A DNA stretch of 64,000 nucleotides, taken from assembly GCA_965263155.1 (NCBI GenBank), contig OZ253586.1, positions 3,224,001 through 3,288,000 on the forward strand, read 5' to 3'. Shown here piece by piece: positions 51,766-60,615 of this stretch. The stretch is from JAAXIE01 sp965263155. Its GTDB lineage: Bacteria; Chloroflexota; Dehalococcoidia; Lucifugimonadales; JAAXIE01. The position numbers and the translations under genes are program-made. Below the pieces are notes generated by a model, which was given only the letters and a program-made list of their open reading frames with translations, had not been told where the DNA came from and did not search any database. Each line of letters begins with the position of its first letter. Position 1 is the stretch's first letter.

Positions 51766-52127
51766 GTGAGCACGTTTGAAGTGGCTATCAAGGTTGGCAC
51801 ATGCTGTATGGCGATATGGTCGGGGTTACCGCCTTGGTCGATGCCGGTGCCACTCACACGGTGTTGCCCACCTCCTTTTTGCGTGAGCTAGGAGTGCAGC
51901 CTGACATGAAGGTCCAAGTAGCGTACGCCGATGGCGAGACCCGAGAGACGGACTCAGGGCAGGCCCGAATCGCTTACAACGGTGTCGAGCGGGTCTGCCC
52001 CGTGCTATTCGGGGAGGAAGACATCTACTTGCTGGGCGCGACCACGCTGGAAATCCTGAAGCTGATGGTTGACCCAATGAATCAAGAGTTGGTGTCGGCT
52101 CCGCCCATGCGAGCCCGGCCGTTTTAG
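51766..52127 (+). pseudogene. Broken retropepsin-like aspartic protease, copy 2
   Basis: Homologue of the protein at 44144-44503, with the same Shine-Dalgarno and GTG start and a matching N-terminus (STFEVAIKVG). The rest (ALVDAGATHTVLP... to LGATTLEILKL) is in a different frame, shifted near 51801, so one product cannot be made as it stands. The active site is also changed: DAGAT where DTGAD is expected. Either a sequencing error in the frame plus an inactive protein, or a decayed copy; I favour decay. A shorter product from ATG 51801 would lack the first strand. Confidence 0.65.
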
Positions 52128-52161
52128 CGAACGAGAAGGCGGACCGCCGCGGGCTGAGGAG

Positions 52162-52770
52162 TTACTCTCCTTGAGGGTGAAGTCGCCAGCGGGGTACTAG
52201 GGCGACTGCCAGACCAGCAACAGCTGAGCCGGACAGTCCGAGGGCCATATCGCCCAAGGTGTCGGAATACGCCGTGGCAAGCTCCTCCGAGTGGCGGATG
52301 AAGGCGAAGTACTCGCCAACCTCCCACAGGATGGCGGCCACTGCGCCGAATCCCACTACGAACGCCAGTGTTTCCCAACGCCCGATACGGTCTCGCCAAG
52401 CCAGCGCACCAACGGCGCCGGAGACCAACATCCAATTGACGAGGTGGTTGGCGTCGTCCCACCACGCAATCGTGTCGTAAAGGTCCAAGGCGTTGCCTGC
52501 AGTATCGATGAGGAAAGGCAGGGCCAGCAGAAGGTCGACGGCGTAAGGGTAGGCTGGCCTGCGGCCAAGCGCTGTCCAAATTACGGGGACTAACAGGGCG
52601 GCAACCGGATATGTGACCAATCGCCACAGGTAGCCTTTGCCTTCGAATTGTTGCAAGCCTGAGAAGGCGCCGAATACCAGCAAGCCGATCAGTACGGCCT
52701 TCACGTCTAAGTTTACCCAGAAGACCGGTGGGGGGTTCCGCAGGCCTGAGACTAGCTGGAATCCCCTCAT
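52162..52770 (-). CDS. Six-helix membrane protein, YjdF/DUF2238-like
   Basis: 202 aa with about six hydrophobic segments. Conserved-looking polar residues inside helices: DDANHLVNW, WEVGEYFAF and DTLGDMALG, similar in pattern to DUF2238 (YjdF), whose function is unknown. ATG preceded by GGGGAGCC. Not obviously coupled to neighbours. Confidence 0.6.
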   Translation of the reverse strand: MRGFQLVSGLRNPPPVFWVNLDVKAVLIGLLVFGAFSGLQQFEGKGYLWRLVTYPVAALLVPVIWTALGRRPAYPYAVDLLLALPFLIDTAGNALDLYDTIAWWDDANHLVNWMLVSGAVGALAWRDRIGRWETLAFVVGFGAVAAILWEVGEYFAFIRHSEELATAYSDTLGDMALGLSGSAVAGLAVALVPRWRLHPQGE

Positions 52771-52860
52771 TGGCTCCCCTGTTTAGGAGTACTGTACCGA
52801 GAGGGATGTCTGCCCTCACGGAGGCACCCCTCATGGTAGCGGGCGGCAAGCGGAGCAGCC

Positions 52861-53229
52861 CTAGCGTTGGGTGAGCAGCTCGAGGCTGTGGCCGTTGGGG
52901 TCCTTGAAGTAGAAACCACGGCCTCCGCGCCGGGTGTTGATCTGCATGTTGTCTTGGGCACGGGGATCGCTGCCGTAGGCCAGCCCCTCGCCCTTCACCC
53001 GCTCGAAGATGGTGTCGAAGTCCTCTTCGGTGACGTGGAAGGCGTAGTGATGGTGCTCGAAGTCCTCGCGGTTGTCGAAGTCGAGAGTGAGGGTGTCGTT
53101 GAGCTTGACCGGGGCGAAGTGGCCGTGGGGCCCCTCGTACTGCAGGCCCATGATTCGGGCGAAGAAGCGGGCCGACTCCTCATTATCCTTGGCAGGGACG
53201 ATGGTGTGGTCCAGGTTGATGATGGCCAT
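52861..53229 (-). CDS. VOC-family protein
   Basis: 122-aa single-module VOC protein. His of INLDHTIVP, His of HHYAFHV and Glu in GHSLELLTQ are the expected metal ligands; GFYFKDPNGH is a family block. ATG 53229 behind GGGGAGGCG. Substrate unknown. Confidence 0.8.
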   Translation of the reverse strand: MAIINLDHTIVPAKDNEESARFFARIMGLQYEGPHGHFAPVKLNDTLTLDFDNREDFEHHHYAFHVTEEDFDTIFERVKGEGLAYGSDPRAQDNMQINTRRGGRGFYFKDPNGHSLELLTQR

Positions 53230-53330
53230 TGATCGCCTCCCCTTTTGTAGCCCAAGCGGGGCGCAGCCCAAGAGGGCTATCGGTTGAGCCTAGAATACCA
53301 CAGCGCGGGAAGGCTTGGGCTAGAAGACCT

Positions 53331-53360
53331 CTGGATGGCGGCTTTCGCCGGTATGACGGT
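53331..53360. repeat. REP-like palindrome, GGCGGC-TTTC-GCCGGT type
   Basis: CTGGATGGCGGCTTTCGCC then GGTATGACGG; close relative of the element at 37430. Confidence 0.65.
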
Positions 53361-53466
53361 AGTCATGGCAAGGGTAACCGTGCAAAGGTAGCCGTGTACC
53401 GGTGAACACGCCTCCTGCTTGTGCGGCTGCTTGGGCTGGGTTATGTTGGTGGCCTAGGAGGAGTGC

Positions 53467-54390
53467 ATGCGGATTGCTGTCTTGGGGGCCGGGGCCGTGG
53501 GGGGGTACTTTGGCGCGGTGCTGGCACGGGCTGGCAATCCCGTGGTGATGATCGCGCGTGGCGAGAACCTGGAGGCCATGCGGCAGCACGGGCTGAAGGT
53601 GCAGAGCCACTGGGGCAAGTTCGAGGCGCCAGTGCTGGCCACCGACGACCCGCAGGCCATCGGACCCGTCGACCTCGTACTCTACTGCGTCAAGACCTAC
53701 CAGAATGCGGAGGCTCTCCGGTCGCTGCGTCCCTTGGTGGGTTATGACACCTTGGTTATTCCGGTGCAGAACGGGGTGGACTCCTATGCTGAGATAGCCA
53801 AAGGGATTGACCGGGATAATGTGTTGCCGGGGGCCGTGTACATTGAGGCCGCCCGGACCGGACCCGGAGAAATCAAGCAGGCGGGGGGTGTGGTGCGGTT
53901 TGTGTTCGGAGAGAAATCGGGGCCGTCCACTCCGCGCTGCCTTCCCACTACCGAGACATTCCTGGAAGCGGGCATCGAGGTCCAGGCCTCTCAGGACATG
54001 CCCAAGGAACTATGGAGCAAGTCTCTCTTCATCACCGTGTTGGCCGGGGTGACCTGCGCCGCGCGCACTGACCTCAGCACCATCATGGCGTCGGAGGCCG
54101 GGCGGGAGACTCTGCTGGCGGCTTTGAATGAGGTTGAGGCGGTGGCTAGGGCGAAGAGCGTCAATTTGGATGCCGACATCGTACCGAAGACTTGGGATTA
54201 CATGGAGGGCTGGGCCAAGGACCTGAAGGCTTCGATGCAGATCGACATGGAATTGGGCAGACCCTTGGAGTTGGACGCTTTGACAGGGGCAGTGGTGCGC
54301 TTGGGCAAGGAGACGGGTGTGCCCACACCGGTCAACGATACCCTGTATGCCGTCTTGGAACCCTATAAGCACGGCCCGCCCGCACTCTAA
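53467..54390 (+). CDS. Ketopantoate reductase family protein (2-dehydropantoate 2-reductase)
   Basis: 307-aa NADPH-dependent reductase of the PanE/ApbA family. N-terminal Rossmann motif GAGAVGGYFG (about 7-16); PVQNGVDS and the catalytic Lys region KELWSKSLFITVLAG; C-terminal helices end near LELDALTGAVVRLGKETG. AGGAGG precedes the ATG. No other pantothenate genes are nearby, so a different 2-oxo acid substrate is possible. Confidence 0.85.
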   Translation: MRIAVLGAGAVGGYFGAVLARAGNPVVMIARGENLEAMRQHGLKVQSHWGKFEAPVLATDDPQAIGPVDLVLYCVKTYQNAEALRSLRPLVGYDTLVIPVQNGVDSYAEIAKGIDRDNVLPGAVYIEAARTGPGEIKQAGGVVRFVFGEKSGPSTPRCLPTTETFLEAGIEVQASQDMPKELWSKSLFITVLAGVTCAARTDLSTIMASEAGRETLLAALNEVEAVARAKSVNLDADIVPKTWDYMEGWAKDLKASMQIDMELGRPLELDALTGAVVRLGKETGVPTPVNDTLYAVLEPYKHGPPAL

Positions 54391-54490
54391 GATGGACATG
54401 TTGAAGATTGGAACCTTGACCACTGCCGTCACCCCACGCCTTTGGGAAGTCCACACGACTTGCCTTGAAGTAGGGCCGGGCTAATCTGGC

Positions 54491-55846
54491 ATGAGACGTA
54501 CATCACTATGGCACCCGTGTGTCGTGGCACTAGTCGCTTTGGTGCTGCTGGCCGCATGCTTGGGTTGCGCCACTCGACCGGGAAACATGGCCGGGGACGG
54601 CCCGGCATCCGAGGATGGCATTGAAAGAGCGACTCCAGTGGACTTAATCGCCTACAGCGGGGCTGATGGCGGGCTGTTCACAATTCTGCCCGATGGCACC
54701 GGCTCGCGACGCTTGGCGGGTGGCGGTGTAGAAGGGGCCGTGGGCCGCATCAGCGCTCAAGGTCTGGCCCCCAGCGCCCTGTTCACTTGGCCCACTTGGT
54801 CTCCCGACGGACGTCGGCTGGCTTTCTCTCGTGTGCTTCCCGACGATGGCAGCCCCACGACCTCCATACATGTGGTGGACTTGGAAACGCAGAACGTCAA
54901 TCTGGTGCATGAAAACGGGCCGGGAGCCAGCCCCTTCATTGCTCAAGACGCATCGCACTACCTCTACTGGGCGCCTGATAGCAGCCTACTGACATTCATC
55001 TCCTCCACTGCTACGGGTCTCACTCTATTCTCCTCCGCTGGAGACGGCAGGGAGGCTCCTACCCCCATTGCCACCATGGGCCCCATCTATTACAGCTGGG
55101 CCGCCGATAGCAGTGGCATTCTCATGCACCTGAGGAACGGCTTGGAGGTGCTGGACGCGCCCGGCTTGAATGCGGCGCGCCAAGTGGGCGAGGCCAGCTC
55201 CATCTATCGCGTACCCGCCTTCTCCCCTGTAGAGCGAAAGGCGGCTTACATAGCCCAGAACGACGGGGGCGACTCCCTCTTCCTGCTCAGCCTGGGGCCT
55301 GCTGACGATGCCGGCCCTCCCAAAGCCGTGGCTGATGTTGGACCCAGCGCTGCCTTTCTCTGGTCGCCCGATGGCCAGGAGATCGCTACGGCGGACTCCG
55401 ACAGCACTACTCTGCCTTCGTACCAGCAACTGAGGCTGGTACGTGCCGACGGAACTGGCGAGCGCACTGTGGTGGACGAGTCGTTTCTGGCTTTCTTCTG
55501 GTCTCCCGACGGGCAGTGGTTGTTGTACGTGACTGTCGCCCCCAGCCAGCGCGCCTTGGTGTGGAAGGTGGTCCGGGCCTCTGGTGGCGAGCCACGGGAG
55601 TTGGTGGAGTTCGGCCCATCCGCGGAGCAGTTCACCATGATCAGCTTCTTCGACCAGTATGCCTACTCCAACTCGCTCTGGGCGCCCGACAGCACACGGT
55701 TCCTGTTCACAGGCACCCTGAGCCACGGAGCAGGACAGACCAATGGCGTCAGTCCCTCAACCCACAAGGTCTACGCGGTCGACGTCGCCACCGGCACGAC
55801 TACAGAACTGGCGTCGGGCCGCATCGCCTTCTGGTCGTGGAACTGA
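54491..55846 (+). CDS. Lipoprotein with TolB-like beta-propeller
   Basis: 451 aa. N-terminal lipobox (LLAAC or CLGC), then repeats typical of TolB/PD40 blades, each with the W-SPDG pattern: WPTWSPDGRRLAF, WSPDGQEIATA, WSPDGQWLLYV, WAPDSTRFLFTG. About six blades fit. Expected to be outside the membrane. Its stop overlaps the start chosen for the next lipoprotein by about 10 bp, suggesting co-transcription with LppX and the MFS pump. Confidence 0.8.
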   Translation: MRRTSLWHPCVVALVALVLLAACLGCATRPGNMAGDGPASEDGIERATPVDLIAYSGADGGLFTILPDGTGSRRLAGGGVEGAVGRISAQGLAPSALFTWPTWSPDGRRLAFSRVLPDDGSPTTSIHVVDLETQNVNLVHENGPGASPFIAQDASHYLYWAPDSSLLTFISSTATGLTLFSSAGDGREAPTPIATMGPIYYSWAADSSGILMHLRNGLEVLDAPGLNAARQVGEASSIYRVPAFSPVERKAAYIAQNDGGDSLFLLSLGPADDAGPPKAVADVGPSAAFLWSPDGQEIATADSDSTTLPSYQQLRLVRADGTGERTVVDESFLAFFWSPDGQWLLYVTVAPSQRALVWKVVRASGGEPRELVEFGPSAEQFTMISFFDQYAYSNSLWAPDSTRFLFTGTLSHGAGQTNGVSPSTHKVYAVDVATGTTTELASGRIAFWSWN

Positions 55847-56604
55847 CGAGGCGTTACCCAAGCTTTTCCGGCGCCATGGCAGGGCTCGTTGCTCTGCTAT
55901 GCGTGCTCGCAACTTTTGGGTTCATCGGCTGCGAGTCCACTCCCAGCCCTGAGGCTCCGAGGCAGGCTACCCCACCGCCGGACGCCAAGCCGATCATCGA
56001 AGCGTCGGCTACCCGGATGTCCGCCATCACCCACGCCGCTTTCGCCTTGGACCACGACGTTGGCTCGTCCTACCTCGACATGTTGGGCCTCTATCTCGAT
56101 GCAGTTGAAGGCCAGATTGCCATGCCCGACAGCTACAGTATGAGGATGGAGGCCACGACAACTAACCGAAACGCTTTTGTGGTAGTGGAAATCATCGGCT
56201 TGGGCGGCAAGGCCTACATGAACCTGTTGGGGCGTTGGGGCGAGACGGACCCGCTGACCCTTCCCTTCGACTTCAGCAGTCTTGGGCTAAGGCTGGCCGA
56301 CATCATGCGGGCGATTGAGGAGCCAGTCATCACTGATGAGCAGGGGGCCGTGGAGCAGGTGGAGGGGGCGCCGGCCTGGCGAATTGGCGGGGTGGTGGAC
56401 TCGGGGGCGTTCAAGGGCCTGCTGGTCAACGCCTCGCCCGGCGAGCCGATAAAGATCGACGCCTGGATCGGGCAGGATGATTCCCTGCTCTATCGGGCAA
56501 GGGTGGAAGGTAAGCTGTTCTCCGACGATGAGGCGGACGCGGTGCGGGTGCTGACCATAACAGCCGTCGACGTCCCGGTGGACATAGAAGCACCGCCCCC
56601 GTAA
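55837..56604 (+). CDS. LppX/LprAFG-family lipoprotein
   Basis: 255 aa. Signal peptide with lipobox FGFIGC, then a single LppX_LprAFG domain that carries lipids in a hydrophobic cavity in mycobacteria. Typical blocks are AAFALDHDVGSS, GQIAMPDSYSM and DAWIGQDDSLLYRARVEGK. I start at GTG 55837 because it supplies the basic residues of the signal peptide; ATG 55876 is an alternative. No clear Shine-Dalgarno. The next gene is an MFS pump, as in the mycobacterial lprG-P55 pair. Confidence 0.8.
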   Translation: MELTRRYPSFSGAMAGLVALLCVLATFGFIGCESTPSPEAPRQATPPPDAKPIIEASATRMSAITHAAFALDHDVGSSYLDMLGLYLDAVEGQIAMPDSYSMRMEATTTNRNAFVVVEIIGLGGKAYMNLLGRWGETDPLTLPFDFSSLGLRLADIMRAIEEPVITDEQGAVEQVEGAPAWRIGGVVDSGAFKGLLVNASPGEPIKIDAWIGQDDSLLYRARVEGKLFSDDEADAVRVLTITAVDVPVDIEAPPP

Positions 56605-56703
56605 TGGAGGCTCGGCACAACCTCTCTTGCACTGGCGTCGTACTGGCGAAATCCGGTATGCAGATGGGCACAACCAGCAATAACGCCCTGATATGTGCAT
56701 CCT

Positions 56704-56742
56704 TCACCCCCATCCCAACCTTCCCCCTCAAGGGGGAAGGGG
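56704..56742. repeat. REP-like palindrome, CTTCCCCCT/AGGGGGAAG type
   Basis: CATCCCAACCTTCCCCCT then CAAGGGGGAAGG, in the LppX-MFS gap. A near copy is at 59917. Confidence 0.65.
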
Positions 56743-56816
56743 TTGCAAGCCTCCGTGGAGACCGAGAGGGTCTCCCAAAGGTCTCCTAATGGTTAAAGGA
56801 TAATGGGCTACAGGTC

Positions 56817-58319
56817 ATGAGCCTAGGCTCGTTGCTTCCCAAGCGGGTCATGTCGCCGCGGTGGGTGATGGCGGTCATCTGCTTGGGGGTGTTCACGGCT
56901 GCCTTGGACCAGACGGTGGTGGTGACGGCCCTGCCGACCATCATGGCGGACTTGAAGCTGGAAGTGCCCAAGGACGCGAGCAAGGCGGCTTGGATTATCA
57001 CCAGCTATATCGTCGGCTACACCGTGGCCATGCCGCTGTTCGGGCGTATCGCCGACGTTTACGGCTATGCCCGGATATACCAAGCGTCCTTGGTGGTGTT
57101 CATCATAGGCACTTGCTTCGTGGCCTTGGCCGACAATCTGCCTTGGATTATTGGAGCGCGAGTGGTGCAGGCTGTGGGTGGGGGAGCGACTGTCCCCATC
57201 AGCATGGCCATCGCCACCACGGTGCTGCCTGCTTCCCAACGGGGGATGGCAATCGGCCTTGTGGTGGCCTCTGCAGAGGCGGGCTCGCTGCTGGGTCCAG
57301 CCTATGGCGGAGCAATCATCGAGCTGCTGAGCTGGCGCTGGATATTCTGGCTCAACGCCCCCCAAGCAGCCCTGATTATGGCGGCCCTTGTCTGGCTGCC
57401 CAGCCGGAGACAGCCCGACGCCAAGGTCGACTGGCAGGGAGGCATTCTGCTGGCTGGGGTGCTGTTCGTCCTCACCTTCGCCCTTTCCCGCGAGGGGCTG
57501 TTTACCCTCACGTCGCTGGAGCCGTTCCTAGTGGGCGCACCAGGTTTGGCGCTGGTGGGTGTGTTGGCCTTGGTGGAGAGGCAGAAGTATCAGCCCCTGT
57601 TGGAGCCTGCGCTGTTGCGCACCCGCGCCTTCATTACCGCCAACGCCACCCAACTGCTGGAGGGCGTGTCGCTGATCATTGCCATGGTGACCATCCCGCT
57701 GATGGCCAACACGGTGATGGAGCGCGACCCGCTGACGGGCGGTTGGTGGCTGCTGCGCCTGACGGGCGCTTCGGCGGTGGGGGCGCTGCTGGGCGGTTAC
57801 CTTCTGAACTTCGTGGACAACCGGGCAGTGGCCATTTCCGGCCTGCTGATCAGCGCCACGGGTCTGGTGCTGGTCAGTACATGGCAACTGGACATCGCAG
57901 AACCGTGGCTGACGATCCACCTGTGCATTGCCGGAGTGGGCTATGGGTTGAACAACACGCCCCTCATGGCCCGCGCCCTCAGTTCGGTGGATGAGGGGTA
58001 CCGGGCTACGGCGGCGTCACTGGTCACGGTGTCGAGGATGATTGGGATGGCTCTTGGCCTAGCGGCTTTGGCGGCGTGGGGCGTGGAGCGCTTCCAGATT
58101 CTGACGGCGGAACTGGAGTTCCCAGCCCAAGCCACCGGCCCCGCCATCGAAGCCTACTTCGACGGCGTGGCCGACGCAGGGCTGACACTGTTTCACAGCT
58201 TCCTGCGCATTTCCGCCGCCATGGCGGCACTGGCGGTGGTGCCTGCCCTGCTCATGCGAGCGACCGCCCGCGAGTTGGCGGAGCGGGAGGTGGCGGGACA
58301 ACAGGAGCCTCGCGTTTGA
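56817..58319 (+). CDS. DHA2-type MFS transporter, 14 membrane segments
   Basis: 500 aa; H+ antiporter of the EmrB/QacA group. Motif A-like GRIADVYGYAR in the first loop, motif C region GSLLGPAYGG in helix 5, and ALDQTVVVTALPTI in helix 1, which is the DHA2 signature. Preceded by LppX about 210 bp upstream. P55 of mycobacteria, the partner of LprG, belongs to the same group, suggesting lipid or drug export. Confidence 0.87.
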   Translation: MSLGSLLPKRVMSPRWVMAVICLGVFTAALDQTVVVTALPTIMADLKLEVPKDASKAAWIITSYIVGYTVAMPLFGRIADVYGYARIYQASLVVFIIGTCFVALADNLPWIIGARVVQAVGGGATVPISMAIATTVLPASQRGMAIGLVVASAEAGSLLGPAYGGAIIELLSWRWIFWLNAPQAALIMAALVWLPSRRQPDAKVDWQGGILLAGVLFVLTFALSREGLFTLTSLEPFLVGAPGLALVGVLALVERQKYQPLLEPALLRTRAFITANATQLLEGVSLIIAMVTIPLMANTVMERDPLTGGWWLLRLTGASAVGALLGGYLLNFVDNRAVAISGLLISATGLVLVSTWQLDIAEPWLTIHLCIAGVGYGLNNTPLMARALSSVDEGYRATAASLVTVSRMIGMALGLAALAAWGVERFQILTAELEFPAQATGPAIEAYFDGVADAGLTLFHSFLRISAAMAALAVVPALLMRATARELAEREVAGQQEPRV

Positions 58320-58356
58320 CGAAGTCTCCTTACGGTTTTATCATTTCGGTAAGGAG
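58316..58356 (+). promoter_or_regulatory. vapBC promoter and operator
   Basis: TTGACG (58316-58321), 17 bp, TATCAT (58339-58344). An inverted repeat CTCCTTAC (58326-58333) / GTAAGGAG (58349-58356) straddles the -10, and its right arm is the Shine-Dalgarno of vapB. That fits autorepression by the VapBC complex. Confidence 0.65.
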
Positions 58357-58363
58357 GTAGCCC

Positions 58364-58606
58364 ATGATTGTCAAAATCACAGCAAAGCGTCAAGTTACGT
58401 TTCCGGCCCGTGTGCTAGATGCGATGGGAGTCGGCCCTGGCGATAGCCTCGAATTGGAAGAAGGGCCTGACGGCTTCATCTTGCGACCGAGGCGCATTGA
58501 CCGCACAGGCCTTGCGCCTCTCAAGGACAAGATCCCTCCGGGATACCCACCGTTCGATATCAGGAAGTTCCGCGAGGAGGGATATGACCCAGCGCTACGG
58601 GATTGA
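58364..58606 (+). CDS. vapB: AbrB-type antitoxin (VapB-like)
   Basis: 80 aa: an N-terminal SpoVT/AbrB swapped-hairpin DNA-binding domain (ITAKRQVTFPARVLDAMGVG) and a C-terminal tail that would wrap the toxin. The stop lies 23 bp inside the downstream toxin gene. Confidence 0.85.
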   Translation: MIVKITAKRQVTFPARVLDAMGVGPGDSLELEEGPDGFILRPRRIDRTGLAPLKDKIPPGYPPFDIRKFREEGYDPALRD

Positions 58607-58982
58607 TACTTCGGTGTTGGTGCGGCTGCTCACTGGCTTACCGGAGAATGAATTCGAGCGATGCGATCGAGAATTGAGTGCTATGGTCGAACGTCGTGGG
58701 GTGGAAGTCCTAGTATCGAACCAAGTTATCGGAGAGGCATACGTTGCTGTCCAGCACCATTATGGACTGACGAGGGGCGATGCACGCGCCGGACTGCTTC
58801 GCCTTCTAACATGTGGCTTGGTGGTCCCTCTGAACGGGCGGGAGGTCTTACAGGCTCTTCAGTCCAGCGGCGGCCCAGGCCTGTTTGATCGGCTCATCGT
58901 TGAGGGCTATTCCCGCGCCGGACTGGAGACTCTAACCCTCGACCGTACGATGGCATCATTGCCGGGGGTACACAGGCTGTAG
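58584..58982 (+). CDS. vapC: PIN-domain toxin (VapC-like)
   Basis: 132 aa PIN nuclease. Acidic residues: Asp in GIDTSVLVRLL, Glu in IGEAY, Asp in LFDRLI and Asp in TLDRTMAS, all four of the active site. GAGGAGG sits close to the ATG at 58584. Probable RNase; target unknown. Confidence 0.85.
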   Translation: MTQRYGIDTSVLVRLLTGLPENEFERCDRELSAMVERRGVEVLVSNQVIGEAYVAVQHHYGLTRGDARAGLLRLLTCGLVVPLNGREVLQALQSSGGPGLFDRLIVEGYSRAGLETLTLDRTMASLPGVHRL

Positions 58983-59026
58983 GCATGATGCTGAAGTCCG
59001 AATCGACTCGATGGCAGGGCCGACGG

Positions 59027-59830
59027 CTAGGCGGCGGTGACGCCGCCGTTGATGTTCATGGATTGGCCCTGTATCCAGTCCGCGGCTGGGGTGCAGAGGT
59101 AGGTGATGAAGCTGGCTACTTCTTCGGCGGTGCCTAGGCGACCCATGGGTATGTTGCGAGCGATTCCGTCGAGCTGCTCTTGGGAGAGGACGTCGTTGCG
59201 GGAGGTGTCGAGGGTGCCGGGGCAGACGCAGTTGACGTTGATGTTGTTGCGGGAGACCTCGCGGGAGAGGACGGCGGTCATGGCGTGGACGGCGGCGTTG
59301 GCCGAGGCGTAGGCGGAGGTGTTGGGGAGGAAGTCCTTGGCCAGAACAGTGGAGACGTTGATGATCTTGCCTCCTCCTTGGCTCACCATCTGGGGGATGA
59401 CTGCTTGGCAGCAGAGGTAGGTGCCAAGGACCTTGACGTCCATGACGGTACGGAAAATTTCCTCGGGCAGGTCGACGAGGGGACGGCGGTCGGGACCGCG
59501 GGCTGAGGCGGCATTGTTGATGAGTATGTCGATGCGCCCGAACTCGCTGAGGGTGCGGGCGACCATAGAGGTGATGCTGGAGGCGGTGGTGACGTCCACC
59601 ACCAAGGGCAGGGCGCGGCGGCCTACGGCACGCACGGAGTCGGCTACACTCTCGATACCCCGCCAGCCGATCTCCTGTTCTTCCGGAGGGAAGGTGGAGG
59701 GGTCGCGGCCGGTACCCGTGACCACCACATCGCAGCCGGCTTGGGCTAGGGACTCGGCCACAGCGCGGCCTAGACCGCGCACGCGTCCTACGCCGGTGAC
59801 GATCGCTACTTTGCCGTCGAGTTCAGTCAT
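59027..59830 (-). CDS. Short-chain dehydrogenase/reductase with altered catalytic lysine
   Basis: 267-aa classical SDR fold. The cofactor loop is TGVGRVRGLGRA, NNAAS marks strand 4, and NINGGVTAA the end. The active site keeps Ser in INVSTV and Tyr in SAYASAN but YxxxK reads YASAN: Asn in place of Lys. Activity may be low or different. Divergent from vapBC. Confidence 0.8.
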   Translation of the reverse strand: MTELDGKVAIVTGVGRVRGLGRAVAESLAQAGCDVVVTGTGRDPSTFPPEEQEIGWRGIESVADSVRAVGRRALPLVVDVTTASSITSMVARTLSEFGRIDILINNAASARGPDRRPLVDLPEEIFRTVMDVKVLGTYLCCQAVIPQMVSQGGGKIINVSTVLAKDFLPNTSAYASANAAVHAMTAVLSREVSRNNINVNCVCPGTLDTSRNDVLSQEQLDGIARNIPMGRLGTAEEVASFITYLCTPAADWIQGQSMNINGGVTAA

Positions 59831-59916
59831 TGCAGCTCCCGTAAAAAGGAGGCTATCAAAGGGGACGGGGGCAGCCTGCGTTCATCCCGCATCAGGTTGT
59901 AAAGCACCACATTCAG

Positions 59917-59960
59917 CCCCATCCTAACCTTCCTCCCCTTCCCCCTCGAGGGGGAAGGGA
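59917..59960. repeat. REP-like palindrome, CTTCCCCCTCGAGGGGGAAG
   Basis: Perfect 20-bp palindrome at 59938-59957 with the CCATCCTAACC leader also seen at 56704. Confidence 0.7.
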
Positions 59961-59984
59961 CTCCCGATGTTGGCCAACAGAAAA

Positions 59985-60365
59985 TCAGAAGCCTGAGGGG
60001 GTGCAAATCTCTACGCGGGTGCCGTCGGGGTCGCGGAAGAAGATGTAGCGCTGGCCGTCGTGGCGGGTGCCGTCCCGCTCCACGGGGACGCCGTTGGCTT
60101 CCAAGGTCTTCCAGGCGGCGTCGAAGTCCTGCACTTCAAAGGCGTGGTGCACGTTCTCGGGGCGCACCGGGGCTTCGTCGGTCTCGATGAGGTGGAGCAT
60201 CACACCACTGGGGAGTTGGAGCCATGTGATGTTCTCGTTGTCCACCATACTGGGAATCTGCTTGAAGCCCAGCAGACCACAGTAGAAGTCCACGCTACGC
60301 TGGGTTTCTTTCACCATGGTGACCACATGGTTTACGCCGGTAAGTTCGATGCCGGGGGTTGGCAT
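59985..60365 (-). CDS. VOC-family protein (glyoxalase-like)
   Basis: 126 aa. GVNHVVTMVKETQRSVDFY begins the first half; NVHHAFEV and RYIFFRDPDGTRVEI the second, with His, His and Glu ligands. ATG preceded by GAGGTGA. Substrate unknown. Confidence 0.8.
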   Translation of the reverse strand: MPTPGIELTGVNHVVTMVKETQRSVDFYCGLLGFKQIPSMVDNENITWLQLPSGVMLHLIETDEAPVRPENVHHAFEVQDFDAAWKTLEANGVPVERDGTRHDGQRYIFFRDPDGTRVEICTPSGF

Positions 60366-60444
60366 ACATCACCTCGCATGGGTTTTTAGTTGATGCTTCT
60401 TGGGTCATTCAGTCGCCGTCTCGGGCTAACGCAGTCCCAAAGGG

Positions 60445-60615
60445 CTATTCGTTTTCTTCCTTGGCCGTCGGCATTGAAGCCAGTATCCGAGCCTTATCGG
60501 CCTCAGACAGTCCATCTATCTTGGCCAAGGTTTCGGCTAGAGACTTGAGGCTCTCTTCGCGCCCCTTGGCACGTCCCTCCGCCAATCTCCGTTTGAGAAA
60601 CTGCTCAGCCAGCAT
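60445..60615 (-). CDS. Small charged protein, possibly leaderless
   Basis: A 56-aa frame, basic in its first half and Ala/Lys/Glu-rich: it begins MLAEQFLKRRLAEGRAKGRE and ends PTAKEENE. It resembles the C-terminal tails of Rpn/PD-(D/E)XK-type proteins but is too short to assign. A perfect TATAAT lies at 60629-60624, only 8 bp before the ATG, so the transcript would have almost no leader. Confidence 0.45.
   Translation of the reverse strand: MLAEQFLKRRLAEGRAKGREESLKSLAETLAKIDGLSEADKARILASMPTAKEENE

Noticed and set aside
51801..52127. An intact protease starting at ATG 51801
   Set aside because: It lacks the first strand present in copy 1, whose Shine-Dalgarno and GTG are conserved upstream in another frame; decay explains this better.
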